From assembly GCA_963576565.1 (NCBI GenBank), contig OY755039.1, forward strand, positions 133,630,095-133,694,094: a DNA stretch of 64,000 nucleotides. Reading direction: 5' to 3'. Every line of letters begins with the position of its first letter. Within the stretch, counting starts at the first letter, position 1. The stretch comes from Aspidapion aeneum (lineage: Eukaryota > Arthropoda > Insecta > Coleoptera > Brentidae). A program made the translations under genes and the position numbers. A model generated the notes under the pieces. The model worked only from the letters and a program-made list of their open reading frames with translations. It was not told where the DNA came from and did no database searches. Positions 32,575 through 41,863 of the stretch are shown piece by piece.

Positions 32575-33975
32575 CTTCCTCTACACTTTACCACCAAGAA
32601 ACCAACTACTACCACCTTCTTTTAGCTTCTACCACACAAAAATCAACTACTACTACCTTCCCTGAGCTTCTACCAACAAAAAACCAACTACTATCACCTT
32701 CCCCTAGCTTCTACCACAAAAAAATCAACTACTACCAGATTTCCCTAGATTCTACCACCAAAAAATCAACTACCACCTTCCCCTAGTTTGCACCACCAAA
32801 AAAAAACAACTACTTATACCTTCCCCTAGCTTCTACTATCAAAAACCAACTTCAATTACTCTCCCTTGTTTTGGTGGCAGAAGTTAGGGGAAGGTGGTAG
32901 TAGTTAGTTTTTTGGTGGCAGAGGCTAGGGGAAGGCGATAGTAGTTGGTTTCTTGGGGGTAGACGCTAGGGGAAGCCGGTAGTAGTTGGTTTTTTGGTGG
33001 CAGAAGTTAGGGCAATGTGGTAGCAGCTGATTTTTTGATGGTTGAATCAAGGCGGAAGTTGTAGTAGTTGGTTTTTTAGAGGTAGACGCTAGGGGAATGC
33101 GGTTAGTTGATTTTTTGATGGCAGAAGCTAGGGGAGGTGGTAGTAGTTGGTTTTTTGGTGGTAGAAGCTAGGGGAATGTGGTAGTAGTTGATTTTTTGAT
33201 GACAGAAGCTAGGGGAAGGTGGTAGTAGTTGGTTTTTTGGTGGTAGAAGCTAGGGGAATGTGGTAGTAGTTGATTTTATGGTCCTAGAATCTAGGGGGAG
33301 GTACTAGTAGTTGTTTTTGACTGGTAGAAGCTAAATAGGCGAAGGTGATCGTAGTTGGTTTTTTGGTGGTTGAAGCTAGAGGAATGTGGTAGTAGTTAAT
33401 TTTATGGACCTAGCAAGGGCGGATTTGAGGAGGGGTTAACGGGGTAAACCCCTCCCCCCCTAGAAAAAAAAATATTCAGTTTTTGTTAATAATTAAAGGG
33501 CAAAAAGAAGTATTATCCCCTCCTAGAAAAAAAAATATATTACAAATAATTTTTTCGTCGACTATTACGCTTGGGTCCTAGAATCTAGGGGAGGTAGTAG
33601 TAGTTGATTTTCGAGTGGTGGAAGGGGATCGTAGTTGGTTTTTGGGCGGTACGTCGGGGCTTTTTAAATTGCCGTTGTATTTTTTTACTGTCAAAATTAC
33701 CCATTTAGAGAAATCAATTTTTTTTTATATATGTATGTATACAGACAGATGTAAGTTTCTCAATTTTCTTGTTTTGGTAAATAGGAATATTTTTTATTTT
33801 TGAGGACGGCAATTTAAAAAGTCCCCGACTGTACAAGCTAGATGAAAGTGGTAGTAATTGGTTTTTTGGTGGTAGAATCTGGTAGGAGGTGGTAGTAGAT
33901 GGTAGTAGTTGCCTTTTTGACAACAGAAGCTAGGGGAAGGTGGTAGTTGTTGTTTTTTTTGGTAGCAGAAACTGG
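32575..33975. repeat. orientation-switching minisatellite (AGAAGCTAGGGGAAGGTGGT)
   Basis: Units of roughly 45-50 bases contain AGAAGCTAGGGGAAGGTGGT followed by AGTAGTTGGTTTTTTGGTGG. Units at about 32575-32870 run on the minus strand (CCTTCCCCTAGCTTCTACCA), then the array flips and continues on the plus strand to about 33975. Units differ by substitutions and small indels. The array is interrupted by inserts at about 33410-33575 and 33653-33829. Confidence 0.88.
33653..33829. mobile_element. 177-bp MITE inside the minisatellite
   Basis: GTCGGGGCTTTTTAAATTGC at the left and GCAATTTAAAAAGTCCCCGAC at the right are near-perfect inverted repeats. GTAC occurs at both edges, with one T between the right arm and it. 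The middle is AT-rich with a TATGTATGTATACAGACAGA stretch. Confidence 0.8.
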
Positions 33976-34314
33976 GGAAAGGTGGTTTTTGGGATAAAAC
34001 TGAGTTGTAGCTGAAGTGGTAACAGCTTAGACTAGTAAGCTAATATTCGTTTTGCTACAAACAAGTAAAAAATAACTTTGTTGGCGCCCTTACACCGAAA
34101 AATACGAAAATTCGTTGGTCAGTAAATTCTTGGTCAGTAAATTCTTGGTCAGTTAAATAGAAAGCCCTTGTCGCTGTCAAATCGTTTTCGTTTCTCAAAC
34201 GTCGTATTTCATGGCCGCGGCCAAATTGGGTTAAAAGATTCTCTACAGACTTTGGGTAAAAGGTGAGTAAACGTGAGGTGGAACTTAGTGGATCTAGTTA
34301 TTAATTAATCAATC

Positions 34315-34408
34315 ATGTCGATAGTGTTTAAATTAAAATATAAGGGGCAAACAAAATTCTGCAAAATAAAAGAATTAGAGGACAACTATGTATCCGTTAT
34401 AGTGATCG
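34315..34408 (+). CDS. exon A of a PB1-domain gene (start of PB1)
   Basis: ATG at 34315 opens MSIVFKLKYKGQTKFCKIKE, which looks like the first strand of a PB1 domain (basic K residues after a short hydrophobic run). The exon ends ATCG followed by GTAAGT at 34409, a strong splice donor. A second GT donor (AAAG then GTGAGT) lies just upstream at about 34261 and could end a non-coding exon. Exon A ends in phase 1, which does not join cleanly to exon B at 35663. Either an exon is missing from my reading or the gene is frameshifted. Confidence 0.45.
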
Positions 34409-34644
34409 GTAAGTAGTATAGTTCATAGTCGTTTTATGATTAGGAGTTCGAACTAAACTTTAGGAATAAAGTAGTAATATTAGGTATATCATTTTAGTTT
34501 CTCTCTAGTACTACTTATAGTATGTGCTTGCATTTTTGGACTCTATACAGGTTGATTTTATTAGGCCTAGTCTGGCGCCATAGTCTTTCGTGGGCTTTTT
34601 TTATAACGATTTTACAACACCTGTTAATCGATTACTAATGATCC

Positions 34645-34792
34645 CAGTGGCGTAAATAAGGAGGGATCCCGGGCCCCTCAGAAATTTTTAAAAATATTTT
34701 CCCCATATTTCATGAATACAAACATAAGATACAGCCTCATGGGGCCTCGACCCCAAAACTGTCTCAAGACCACCCCAAATCTTTTTTCTATA
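34645..34792. mobile_element. right-truncated hAT-type MITE
   Basis: CAGTGGCGTAAATAAGGAGG at the left and the inverted layout of the 193-bp family (GGGCCCCTC, TTTCATGAATACAAACATAA, CAGCCTCATGGGGCCTCGAC, AATCTTTTTTCTATATA) identify it. It stops at TATATA where the mariner-type MITE begins. The expected CGCCACTG end is not found after that MITE, so the terminus is lost. Confidence 0.7.
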
Positions 34793-34794
34793 TA

Positions 34795-34979
34795 CAGTCG
34801 AACCTCTCTAACTCGAACCTCTATAACTCGAACCTCTCTATAACTCGAGCCTTTTAAGTGGTCCCTGCATTTTTTATATGTATTTTAACCTCTTTAATTC
34901 GAATTTCTATAACTCGAACTCTCCATAACTCGAACTGTTTTGGTTGTCCCTTTGAGTTCGAGTTATAGAGGTTCGACTG
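34795..34979. mobile_element. Tc1/mariner-type MITE, 185 bp, copy 1
   Basis: CAGTCGAACCTCTCTAAC and GGTTCGACTG are inverted ends with TA at 34793-34794 and 34980-34981. The middle holds GTGGTCCCTGCA and TTGGTTGTCCCTTTGAG. Confidence 0.92.
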
Positions 34980-35216
34980 TACTTTACTTTATTTGTACTT
35001 TAGTCAGTTTTAACAATGAATGTACAGCTGATTTAAAAAAAACTGATATGACTTAAAAGTACTTTGTCCAGAATTTGAGCAGTGTATTCTAGGCCATTTT
35101 ATCAAAACCTCATTATTTTAACAATATCAAAACTGTCACTGAAACATAAGATACAGCCTCATGGGGCCTCGACCCCAAAACTGTCTCAAGACCATCCCAA
35201 ATCTTTTTTCTATATA

Positions 35217-35401
35217 CAGTCGAACCTCTCTAACTCGAACCTCTATAACTCGAACCTCTCTATAACTCGAGCCTTTTAAGTGGTCCCTGCATTTTTTATA
35301 TGTATTTTAACCTCTTTAATTCGAATTTCTATAACTCGAACTCTCCATAACTCGAACTGTTTTGGTTGTCCCTTTGAGTTCGAGTTATAGAGGTTCGACT
35401 G
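35217..35401. mobile_element. Tc1/mariner-type MITE, 185 bp, copy 2
   Basis: This copy lies at the same place in the second 422-bp unit and appears identical to the copy at 34795-34979. It arose by the tandem duplication, not by a new insertion. Confidence 0.92.
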
Positions 35402-35662
35402 TACTTTACTTTATTTGTACTTTAGTCAGTTTTAACAATGAATGTACAGCTGATTTAAAAAAAACTGATATGACTTAAAAGTACTTTGTCCAGAATTTGA
35501 GCAGTGTATTCTAGGCCATTTTATCAAAACCTCATTATTTTAACAATATCAAAACTGTCACTGACAAGTAAAAAAATAATAACATTTACATCAGAATAAA
35601 TATATTAACATAGTATTTAACCCTAAAATGGCTTTAAGATTTATTTTTTTCTTCTCTTTAAG

Positions 35663-35973
35663 GAAATATTTTATGATGACTCAAAAAGAACTCCATCTGG
35701 CTTTTTGGCCTGGTGACTGTAGTCAGAAGTATGGTAGAGAAATACAAGAAAATAAAAATAAGCTCACAGAGTTGTAGCATTATTGAGCTGCCTACTAAAA
35801 GGGAACGCAAAATCAGCGATGAGGAAGAAAAAGACATCGAATTTCTTACAAACGCAAATTACAATACACAAAGGGAAGAGATTTTTGAAGAAATGAAAAA
35901 CACCATTGAAGTTCGGAAAACGACTGATTTTACAATAACGCAGTTTCCCAGATTTCTTGACACCAAAGGACTG
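35663..35973 (+). pseudogene. exon B of the PB1/SAMD3-like gene
   Basis: A pyrimidine-rich acceptor (CTTCTCTTTAAG) precedes EIFYDDSKRTPSGFLAW, which fits the second half of a PB1 domain. That frame stops near 35716. A shifted frame continues from about 35713 with an acidic/basic linker (TKRERKISDEEEKDIEF) and then TTDFTITQFPRFLDTKGL. The exon ends CTG followed by GTAAAAATT (35974). The family, as I remember it, is a widespread group of PB1-plus-linker proteins annotated as SAM-domain-containing 3-like. No function is established that I can state. The frame change near 35700-35715 suggests a pseudogene, unless an alternative acceptor (GACTGTAG, 35721) is used. Confidence 0.5.
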
Positions 35974-36030
35974 GTAAAAATTCTCAAAAATGTTTTGTTT
36001 ATAAAATAATATAACTGTTTTATTTTTTAG

Positions 36031-36175
36031 ATTGATCAAGATTTTGAAATCCTTTATCCTTCTGCTAGGAACTGTATAGATAAATTTACTTTTTATGTTA
36101 ACACAATACTAAATGTTTATGTCATGCTGTACATGCCAAATCAATCCAGCAATAAATGGAACTTCCTCTTTTACA
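36031..36175 (+). pseudogene. exon C of the PB1/SAMD3-like gene
   Basis: Acceptor TATTTTTTAG precedes IDQDFEILYPSARNCIDKF, which joins exon B in phase (DTKGL followed by IDQDFEILYP) as expected for this family. The frame stays open to about FLFYR near 36177, where two possible GT donors lie. The correct join to exon B is the strongest evidence that this was a spliced gene. Confidence 0.5.
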
Positions 36176-36289
36176 GGTTGGTAAAAATGCTCAGTTGACT
36201 TTGTTTTGTGAACTTGTTAAGTTTGTGAAAATATTATCTTTATATGAAAGAAGCAAGGCATTGCTTCAAGCCAAGGACTGCATAACTGA

Positions 36290-36425
36290 TTAGATATTTT
36301 TTCGTTTGGGACAAGAGCAGCTTTGGACCTTTTGCACATGCTGCCATCAACTGCAAAAGGAAAAAAAAACTGGGAGAAGAGACTCCACTCAATCATCTGC
36401 AGCTATTGATCCTCTGTACAGTAAG
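36290..36425 (+). pseudogene. degenerate exon D of the PB1/SAMD3-like gene
   Basis: One frame gives FGTRAALDLLHMLPSTAKGKK and another continues TGRRDSTQSSAAIDPLY, ending before GTAAGT at about 36424. The two pieces fit the same family order but are separated by a frameshift in the A run at 36359-36369. Earlier codons in this area contain stops. No further exon was recognised. Confidence 0.4.
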
Positions 36426-36429
36426 TAAC

Positions 36430-37540
36430 AAATTTTAAAAAAATCCAAATTTGTTTTCTCCCGTGTTTTCTAAGGGGCACTTTTATCACTGGAGTTTAAA
36501 AACTGCAATCTGAAGTTTAAACTCCGAATTTACGAACTAGCGTTTAACTTTAAACTTAAGTTTAAACTTTACTAGAGGATGGGGGTTTGTACCACAAACT
36601 TAAGTATATAACCTTAAAAAAAAATGTTTTTCGTCTATTTTTTTATTGACACTGACAGATAATTATTATTTGTAACACCATACCAAAACAAACTGACGTT
36701 AAACGGTAGTTGTAAAATGATTATTTTAAAATCAAACTTTAGTTTAAACTTAGTACTTAAGTTTTACTGAAAGTTGTAAAAGTAGCTATAAGTGACTGTA
36801 CCATAAAAGAACTGTCCTCAACACTTATTGGAATAAAACCTGACCTTATTTTAAAATCGACCGTATTGTGACAGATTTACATATAAAAAGCAGCTGCTTT
36901 CATTCAAAATTTGACCTTTGTGTATTTAAGAACCGGATTTATTACTGTCTGTATTTATTAAATGAAAGGTAGCGACTTTATTTTTGACTTTGGTATGTCA
37001 ATTTTGAGAGGTCAGCTGTCATTTTTCTTTGTAAATCGGTTAGAATAAAGTCGACTCTAAAATAAAGTGAGGTTTTATTCCAATAAGTCCCTATTATCGA
37101 AACTTGAATTTCTGGACTATAGTATTTTTTCTGAAATCAGAATTATTAAAAATTTTACTGCAGGCAAAGTTTTGTATTTCGTTTATTTCTACCAATTGAT
37201 TTTTACTGAAAAAATTTTTAAAGATACCAAAAACCGGATCCAATTTTGCAAAAAAGTTTGAGACTTAATATTTAGGGCAAAAGTTAAAAGTTGCACTTCT
37301 GTTGCGCGGTATTTTAGTTTTAGGATTTTCTAATTAGAAATAAGTACAAGTTTTTGTTAAAGAATAACATTTTTAATTTAAGAAAAAACAAATATTTGCA
37401 GTTAAAAAATAATGTATACCTATGTTTAAACTTTTTAAATGTACTTGTGTATGCATATGTTTAATAAAGCCGTTTATTAAAATAACACTTAGTTTATTTA
37501 GTAACTGTAATTTTACCATATTTGGGTATGTTTTTACACT
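36430..37540. other. AT-rich non-coding stretch
   Basis: AGTTTAAACT-type palindromic strings recur at 36510-36770. Nothing else is recognised. The short frame at 37067-37261 lacks motifs. Confidence 0.35.
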
Positions 37541-37888
37541 CTCAATATGCAATGTACCTTTCCCGTAGGTATACTTTTAACACTCAATTGGTGTATTTCT
37601 CCACTAAATCAATAAAACTTTACATTAGTAGTGTGTTATTTAGTCTCCTTAGCAGTGTAGAATAAACAGTTTGAGTGTTACTTTAACCAAAAGTTTAACA
37701 CTCTCATTATCATTTTAAACCTATAAATTATTTCATTTAACACTTTATTTACCTAAAAAAACACAAACTGTAAATATGCTTTTTAACACATTTAACCATA
37801 AGGTGATGGTGGTTAATTTCCTTGCATCAGTGTGGACCTATATGTACCACTTTTGAGTGTTAAATTCAACACTCGTTTTTTTACTGTG
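37540..37888. repeat. subterminal TTTAACACTC repeats
   Basis: TTTTACACTC, TTTTAACACTC, TTTAACACTC, TTTAACACTT and GAGTGTTA occur repeatedly here on both strands. Comparable motifs lie at 32240-32340. This is the pattern of a CACTA-type subterminal region. Confidence 0.55.
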
Positions 37889-38545
37889 TAGATACCAATA
37901 TCACGAAGGCGATATTTCTACAAAACTTAGCGAACTACCGATCATAGATTTCTTGTTTTCACTTTTTCAGTAGAAACAAGTGTGATGTCCAATAACTTGC
38001 GGGTTTCCAACAACTGGTGGGATCATAAATAAAAATTTCCGTCAGTTTATTTTTTTTTAAATTTAATGTAATTATGAAATTCAGCAGCCTTACACACCCC
38101 AAATAACCAAATATAATACTTACATTTTTAGATATTTTCCACATAATTTATGAAAACTACACAAAATACAGCATTATGGGGTCGTGGGCCCCTCCCAAGA
38201 CATATTCCTGGGTGCGTTACTGTTAAAAAGTCCGCCATTTTGAGTTTTTTTTGTGAAAAAAAATATATTAAATTTAATTGTTACCGGAACTCTAAATACA
38301 AATCGGGTCGAAAGCGAGTTGAGCCGCCGGCGAATCCGGTGGGCGCCCGCACGAGTTGGTCCAGGAGGAAATTAGCAGCGTTAAGTAGGCGGCGGCACAT
38401 TGTTCTATTCCTATGCAAAACGCGAAAAGTCCCCCCCCCCCCCAAATGAAATTCCTAGATCCGCGACTGAAATGTTACGAAACTACGATGTTTTTTTACT
38501 TAGTGGGTTGTAGCTACGCTGCTGATTAATTCTCCAGTACTATTT
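37889..38545. other. non-coding; degenerate hAT MITE remnant near 38100-38220
   Basis: TTTTTAGATATTTTCCACAT and ATACAGCATTATGGGG match the inner part of the 193-bp hAT MITE family. A G/C-richer patch at 38300-38400 (GAGCCGCCGGCGAATCC) and a C run at 38431-38442 follow. No gene. Confidence 0.4.
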
Positions 38546-38612
38546 TTGAAATATTAATTCCCCTGTGTAATAATAAAAATGGCCAACTGGCGAATAATAG
38601 GATTTGGAATTA

Positions 38613-38839
38613 TAGTTTTTGAAAAGTCTCCTGAAATGCTCCTAATACGCAGCGGCGTAGCGTGCCCGAAAGGGCGGGGGGGGGGGGGGGGGGGCGACAG
38701 CTAAAAAGGGCGCCTCTGAAAACTAATGAAAAATCTTACGGCAAAAAAAAAGAACCAAAAGGTCACAAAGGCGCCTCTCACAAATCTTGCGACCAAAAAA
38801 AAAGAACCGCGCCGTAGAAATTTGAACTGCACCGTCTCC

Positions 38840-38870
<31 letters not shown>

Positions 38871-39498
38871 TCATCATATGTCAGGGGACGCCCGCTAAGT
38901 CACAAGGGCGCCTCTGACGACGAAATCTTGCCAACTACAAAACAAAAAAAAAGGTCATCATGTATGAGGGGGCGGCCGATACGACACAAGGGCGCCTCTC
39001 CCACCTATGGGGCGCCACTACCCTCGGGGCGGGGGGGGGCGACGAACCCCCCGCGCCCCATCCCACGCTACGCCGCTGCTAATACGGGGTTCTATCGATT
39101 TCATGAAATTTTGCTTCAATCTGCCCTTCAAAAGTTATCCAAATTCATACAAAATCTTCCTGGTATATTTTCAACCTTACCAACAGAGAAAAGGCGCGGC
39201 TCTTTGACCGACCCAGCACAGGTGGATAGACGGCACCTGATTGGCAAATTTTTTTGAGATGCGCTTTAATTGCTTTCGGGTGTGCTTTTCGGAACCCCTT
39301 TAGTCGGCAGTTAGAAAATTAATCATTGTCGTTTCTGTAGGTGTAGGAATAGAAAGTTTTATTATCTATTTTTATTTCTTTAGTTTACACCATAATTAAA
39401 TGAAATAATTTTCATGAGTACCTATCCGCCGCCACTTTCTTTAAAGGATATGCCGATGGTCGGCTTTAACCTTTGTTCAACTAACTTTGCAAAAACTA
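38613..39498. mobile_element. foldback MITE (TAGTTTTTG family) split by a hAT MITE
   Basis: Left end TAGTTTTTGAAAAGTCTCC and right end GCAAAAACTA (about 39488-39498). The left arm is cut at CCTAATACG by the hAT MITE at 38650-39078 and resumes at CTAATACGGGGTTCTATCG. Without the insert it matches 10576-11106 and 57495-57931. Confidence 0.75.
38650..39078. mobile_element. hAT-type MITE, 429 bp (CAGCGGCGTAGCGTG ends)
   Basis: Ends CAGCGGCGTAGCGTG and CACGCTACGCCGCTG with an exact 8-bp duplication CTAATACG (38642-38649, 39079-39086). The inner GGGCGCCTCTxACAAATCTTG block followed by an A run is repeated several times, including an A run of about 30 at 38839-38868. A G run of about 20 lies at 38675-38694. 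It is the longest of three copies of this family here. Confidence 0.93.
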
Positions 39499-39514
39499 TG
39501 TCTTTCAATAGGCT

Positions 39515-39733
39515 GAGGAACCGAACCGAACCTGTGCTCGGTCGGTCAGAAAACAAATACTTTGTGCTCGGACCGCCAAGAACCGCGCCTTTTCTCTGTC
39601 GGTAGGGTTGAAATTATACCAGGAAGATTTTATATGAATTTGGATAACTTTTGAAGGGCAGATTGAAGCAAAATTTCATGAAATCGATAGAATCCCGTAT
39701 TAGGAGCATTTCAGGTGACTTTGCAAAAACTAT
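39515..39733 (-). mobile_element. half copy of the TAGTTTTTG foldback MITE
   Basis: Read on the minus strand it starts TATAGTTTTTGCAAAGTCACC and continues CTAATACGGGATTCTATCG, CTTCCTGGTATAATTTCAAC and ACCGACAGAGAAAAGG. It lies in opposite orientation next to the previous copy. Only one arm is present. Confidence 0.75.
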
Positions 39734-39840
39734 ACCTACTATTTTTGAATTATTCATTCCCCTGTGTAATAATAAAAACGGCCAACTGGCGAATTATGGG
39801 ATTTGGAATTACCTAAAAGTCTTTCAATAGGCTGTACCTA

Positions 39841-40633
39841 CTGGGATGTAGCATTGGGTGCGGATGGGCAAAAAAGAAAAGACACCCGCAAGCCTGCAGA
39901 CAAACCCGTCATCTCTCCTCCACCCGGACGGCCCCGCGCAATTTAAGAAAAACAAAAGTCCAAAGCGCACAGCGCAATCGAAACGGAAAACAAAACCAAA
40001 AAACGAAAAAACAAAAAAACGTACACGCCCTTCCTACCCCCTTAACCTCTCCAGCTATCGATTGCGTACAGAACGCGGTGACATTCTTTATCAATACGTC
40101 ACAGCTCATATTTCAAGTTCTCCTCTCCGCTACCCCACACAAAGAAACTTGCAACTTCTTTCGGGAGCCTAAAGGCGTTTCCACGAAGTCAGTTACAGGG
40201 GGGAACCAATACAAGCGCGCACAAGCTATTCTCGATCCAATCGTGCCCGCCTTTCCGTCTAGGAGGAGGGGCCCAGGAGTTGGCGGAGTTTTTACAAATG
40301 TTTTTATTTATTACGTTTGTAGTCGAGCGGCGGTGCAGGTTGCGTTTAGTGCGCAGGCATCGGTGGCTGTTTCTCACCCCGCCTCGTTGACTCGTTGAAT
40401 TTCGATAGACAGACAAACAATCGTCGTCGGCGAATAGCCCATTCTTCGATTGTCGGTACATTTCTCCGGATGGACTTTGTTACAATTGCCGAACTTAACC
40501 AGTGCTAATAAAACAATACCTATCAAATTAGAAATTTATATTTCTTAACTCGAGACTTTAGTGTTAGTTAAAGGACTGATAATTCTGGATCAATCCGGTG
40601 CCGCGACCCGCGTCTATCATTTTAGTGGTTTAG
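39841..40633 (+). promoter_or_regulatory. dac upstream region and probable 5' UTR
   Basis: This stretch is less AT-rich than its surroundings, free of recognised repeats, and lies directly upstream of the dac start. It contains GGCCCAGGAGTTGGCGGAG, GCGCAGGCATCGGTGGC and CGTCGTCGGCGAATAG. TCAGT-type initiator candidates exist (40189) but no TATA box is convincing. The transcription start cannot be fixed. An in-frame TAG stands directly before the first ATG. Confidence 0.5.
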
Positions 40634-41328
40634 ATGATGATGATGGACAGTACCTCGATCGTGGACTCGGCAAGTGACCACTCAAGCCACGCATCAACCG
40701 GTTCTCCTGCTGTTGCAGTTAAACAATCACCCTCACCTCCACACAACAACAACATTTTTAACAATCATCATAATTTTGGTCACCATCCAGTTCACAGCCC
40801 CAGGCAAGCTTCACCTCTAGGCCCACCAATGTCAATGGCTCACCCGTTAAGTCCACCTCCTGTTTCTAGTGCTTCGTTAGCTAGAAGTATGGCCTTGGGT
40901 CATTTGCCTCCACCAGGTTTGGGTTTACTCAACTCGTTAGGAGTCATCCATAATCCTTTAGATCTTATGGCACATCATGGTCCTCCAAGATCATATAACT
41001 CTCCACCTCCAATATCAACATCTGACCCAACCGCAAACGAGTGTAAATTAGTTGACTATCGAGGTCAAAAAGTCGCAGCTTTTATAATTAATGGTGACAC
41101 TATGCTATGTCTACCCCAAGCATTTGAACTGTTTTTAAAACATTTAGTGGGCGGCTTGCACACAGTTTACACAAAACTCAAAAGATTGGACATTATTCCT
41201 TTGGTCTGCAACGTGGAGCAAGTGAGAATCCTGCGTGGTTTGGGCGCCATACAGCCAGGGGTCAATAGATGTAAGCTTCTGTCAGACAAAGACTTCGATT
41301 CGTTGTACAAAGATTGCACGACGGCCAG
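40634..41328 (+). CDS. dac: dachshund, first coding exon
   Basis: Dachshund is a nuclear transcription cofactor of the Ski/Sno/Dac family, acting with eyes absent and sine oculis in insect eye development and in leg patterning and brain. The exon opens with four Met codons (the fourth has the best context) after an in-frame TAG. About 130 residues of Ser/Pro/His-rich low-complexity sequence follow. The Dachbox-N (Ski/Sno/Dac) domain starts near residue 136: ECKLVDYRGQKVAAFIINGD, then LPQAFELFLKHLVGGLHTVY, TKLKRLDI, PLVCNVEQVRILRGLGAIQP and VNRCKLLSDKDFDSLYKDC. The coding part ends ACGGCCAG followed by GTACGT at 41329, a consensus donor in phase 2. The TTAR before it agrees with the family, where PGRPPKR follows in the next exon. 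The reading past 41328 is intron. Later exons, including Dachbox-C, are not in view. Regulation is unknown from sequence. Confidence 0.97.
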
Positions 41329-41719
41329 GTACGTGTTATGTAGATTTAGATTTTTGCAAAATACAATACCAGTGACGTAAGCAGAAATGAATCCCGGGGG
41401 GGAGGGTGCTTGACCGCAGATTGAAATGCTGAGATGAATCCTGGGGGGGGGGGAGGACGCAGATCAATACATTTTATTATTCATTTTCGGTCAATATTCA
41501 AGGCTCTGGGGGCGAAAGGTTTCAGCCCTAAGCTCCCCCTGCGTGCGCTACTGCAATTTTACTAATTCCTGTACCTGCCTAATCCCAACTTAAACTATTG
41601 ACTGGGCCATAAACTAATTCTTTTTTTTATATCTTTACCTAATTAAATTATATTTTTGACGGATTTTGACATCCCTTAAAGTCCCTGCCTGTATCTACCT
41701 ACCAAACTTGCACACAAAG

Positions 41720-41863
41720 GCCAAAAAATTTTTTTTGGATATTTTCCACATATTTTATGAATACAAACATAAAATAGCATAAAATACAGCCTCATGAGGT
41801 CTCGGCCCCCCCCCCAAAACTGTCTCGGGCCCACCCCAAAACTTTTTTCTATATAGGCCACTG
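41720..41863. mobile_element. degenerate hAT-type MITE
   Basis: TTGGATATTTTCCACATATT, AATACAGCCTCATGAGG, ACTGTCTCGGGCCCACC and TTTTTTCTATATAGGCCACTG match the 193-bp family in inverse orientation. The right end has GGCCACTG where the intact copy has CGCCACTG. The left end is not clear. Confidence 0.65.

Larger units (their letters stand above)
32481..34167. mobile_element. 1.69-kb TIR element filled with minisatellite
   Basis: The left end contains CTATTTAACTGACCAGAAG then TTTACTGACCA. The right end has TGGTCAGTAAATTCTTGGTC twice and ends GTTAAATAGAAAGCCC. TTGTC flanks both sides (32476-32480, 34168-34172), a possible 5-bp target duplication. Almost the whole interior is the minisatellite described next. 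No gene. Confidence 0.65.
34721..35564 (+). repeat. 422-bp tandem duplication
   Basis: The unit AACATAAGATACAGCC...AACTGTCACTGA occurs at 34721-35142 and 35143-35564 head to tail. I see only one difference (CCACCCC against CCATCCC). Each unit carries the end of a hAT MITE and one complete 185-bp mariner-type MITE. The identity points to a very recent duplication or an assembly artefact. Confidence 0.95.
32198..37888. mobile_element. 5.7-kb element or composite with CACTA-like ends
   Basis: Left end CACAGTAAAAAATTTC follows TA; right end TTTTTTTACTGTG is followed by TA. GAGTGTTAAATTCAACACTC sits near both ends (about 32246 and 37855). Many TTTAACACTC motifs lie in the last 350 bp, as in the subterminal arrays of EnSpm/CACTA elements. 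No TNP2-like transposase was seen. The interior contains later insertions and a PB1/SAMD3-like gene. Treating the two ends as partners is an inference. Confidence 0.5.
38546..39840 (+). repeat. duplicated locus, one copy with and one without a MITE
   Basis: TACTATTTTTGAAATATT, TTCCCCTGTGTAATAATAAA, GGCCAACTGGCGAAT and GGATTTGGAATTA occur at 38541-38613 and again at about 39738-39811. In the first copy GGAATTA leads into the TAGTTTTTG foldback MITE, which is followed by GTCTTTCAATAGGCTG. In the second, GGAATTA leads almost directly into GTCTTTCAATAGGCTG. The second therefore resembles the empty site. Confidence 0.75.

Noticed and set aside
41329..41380. Continuation of the dac reading frame past 41328
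   Set aside because: The sequence after the GTACGT donor does not match Dachbox-N continuation, so the frame to 41380 is intron read-through.
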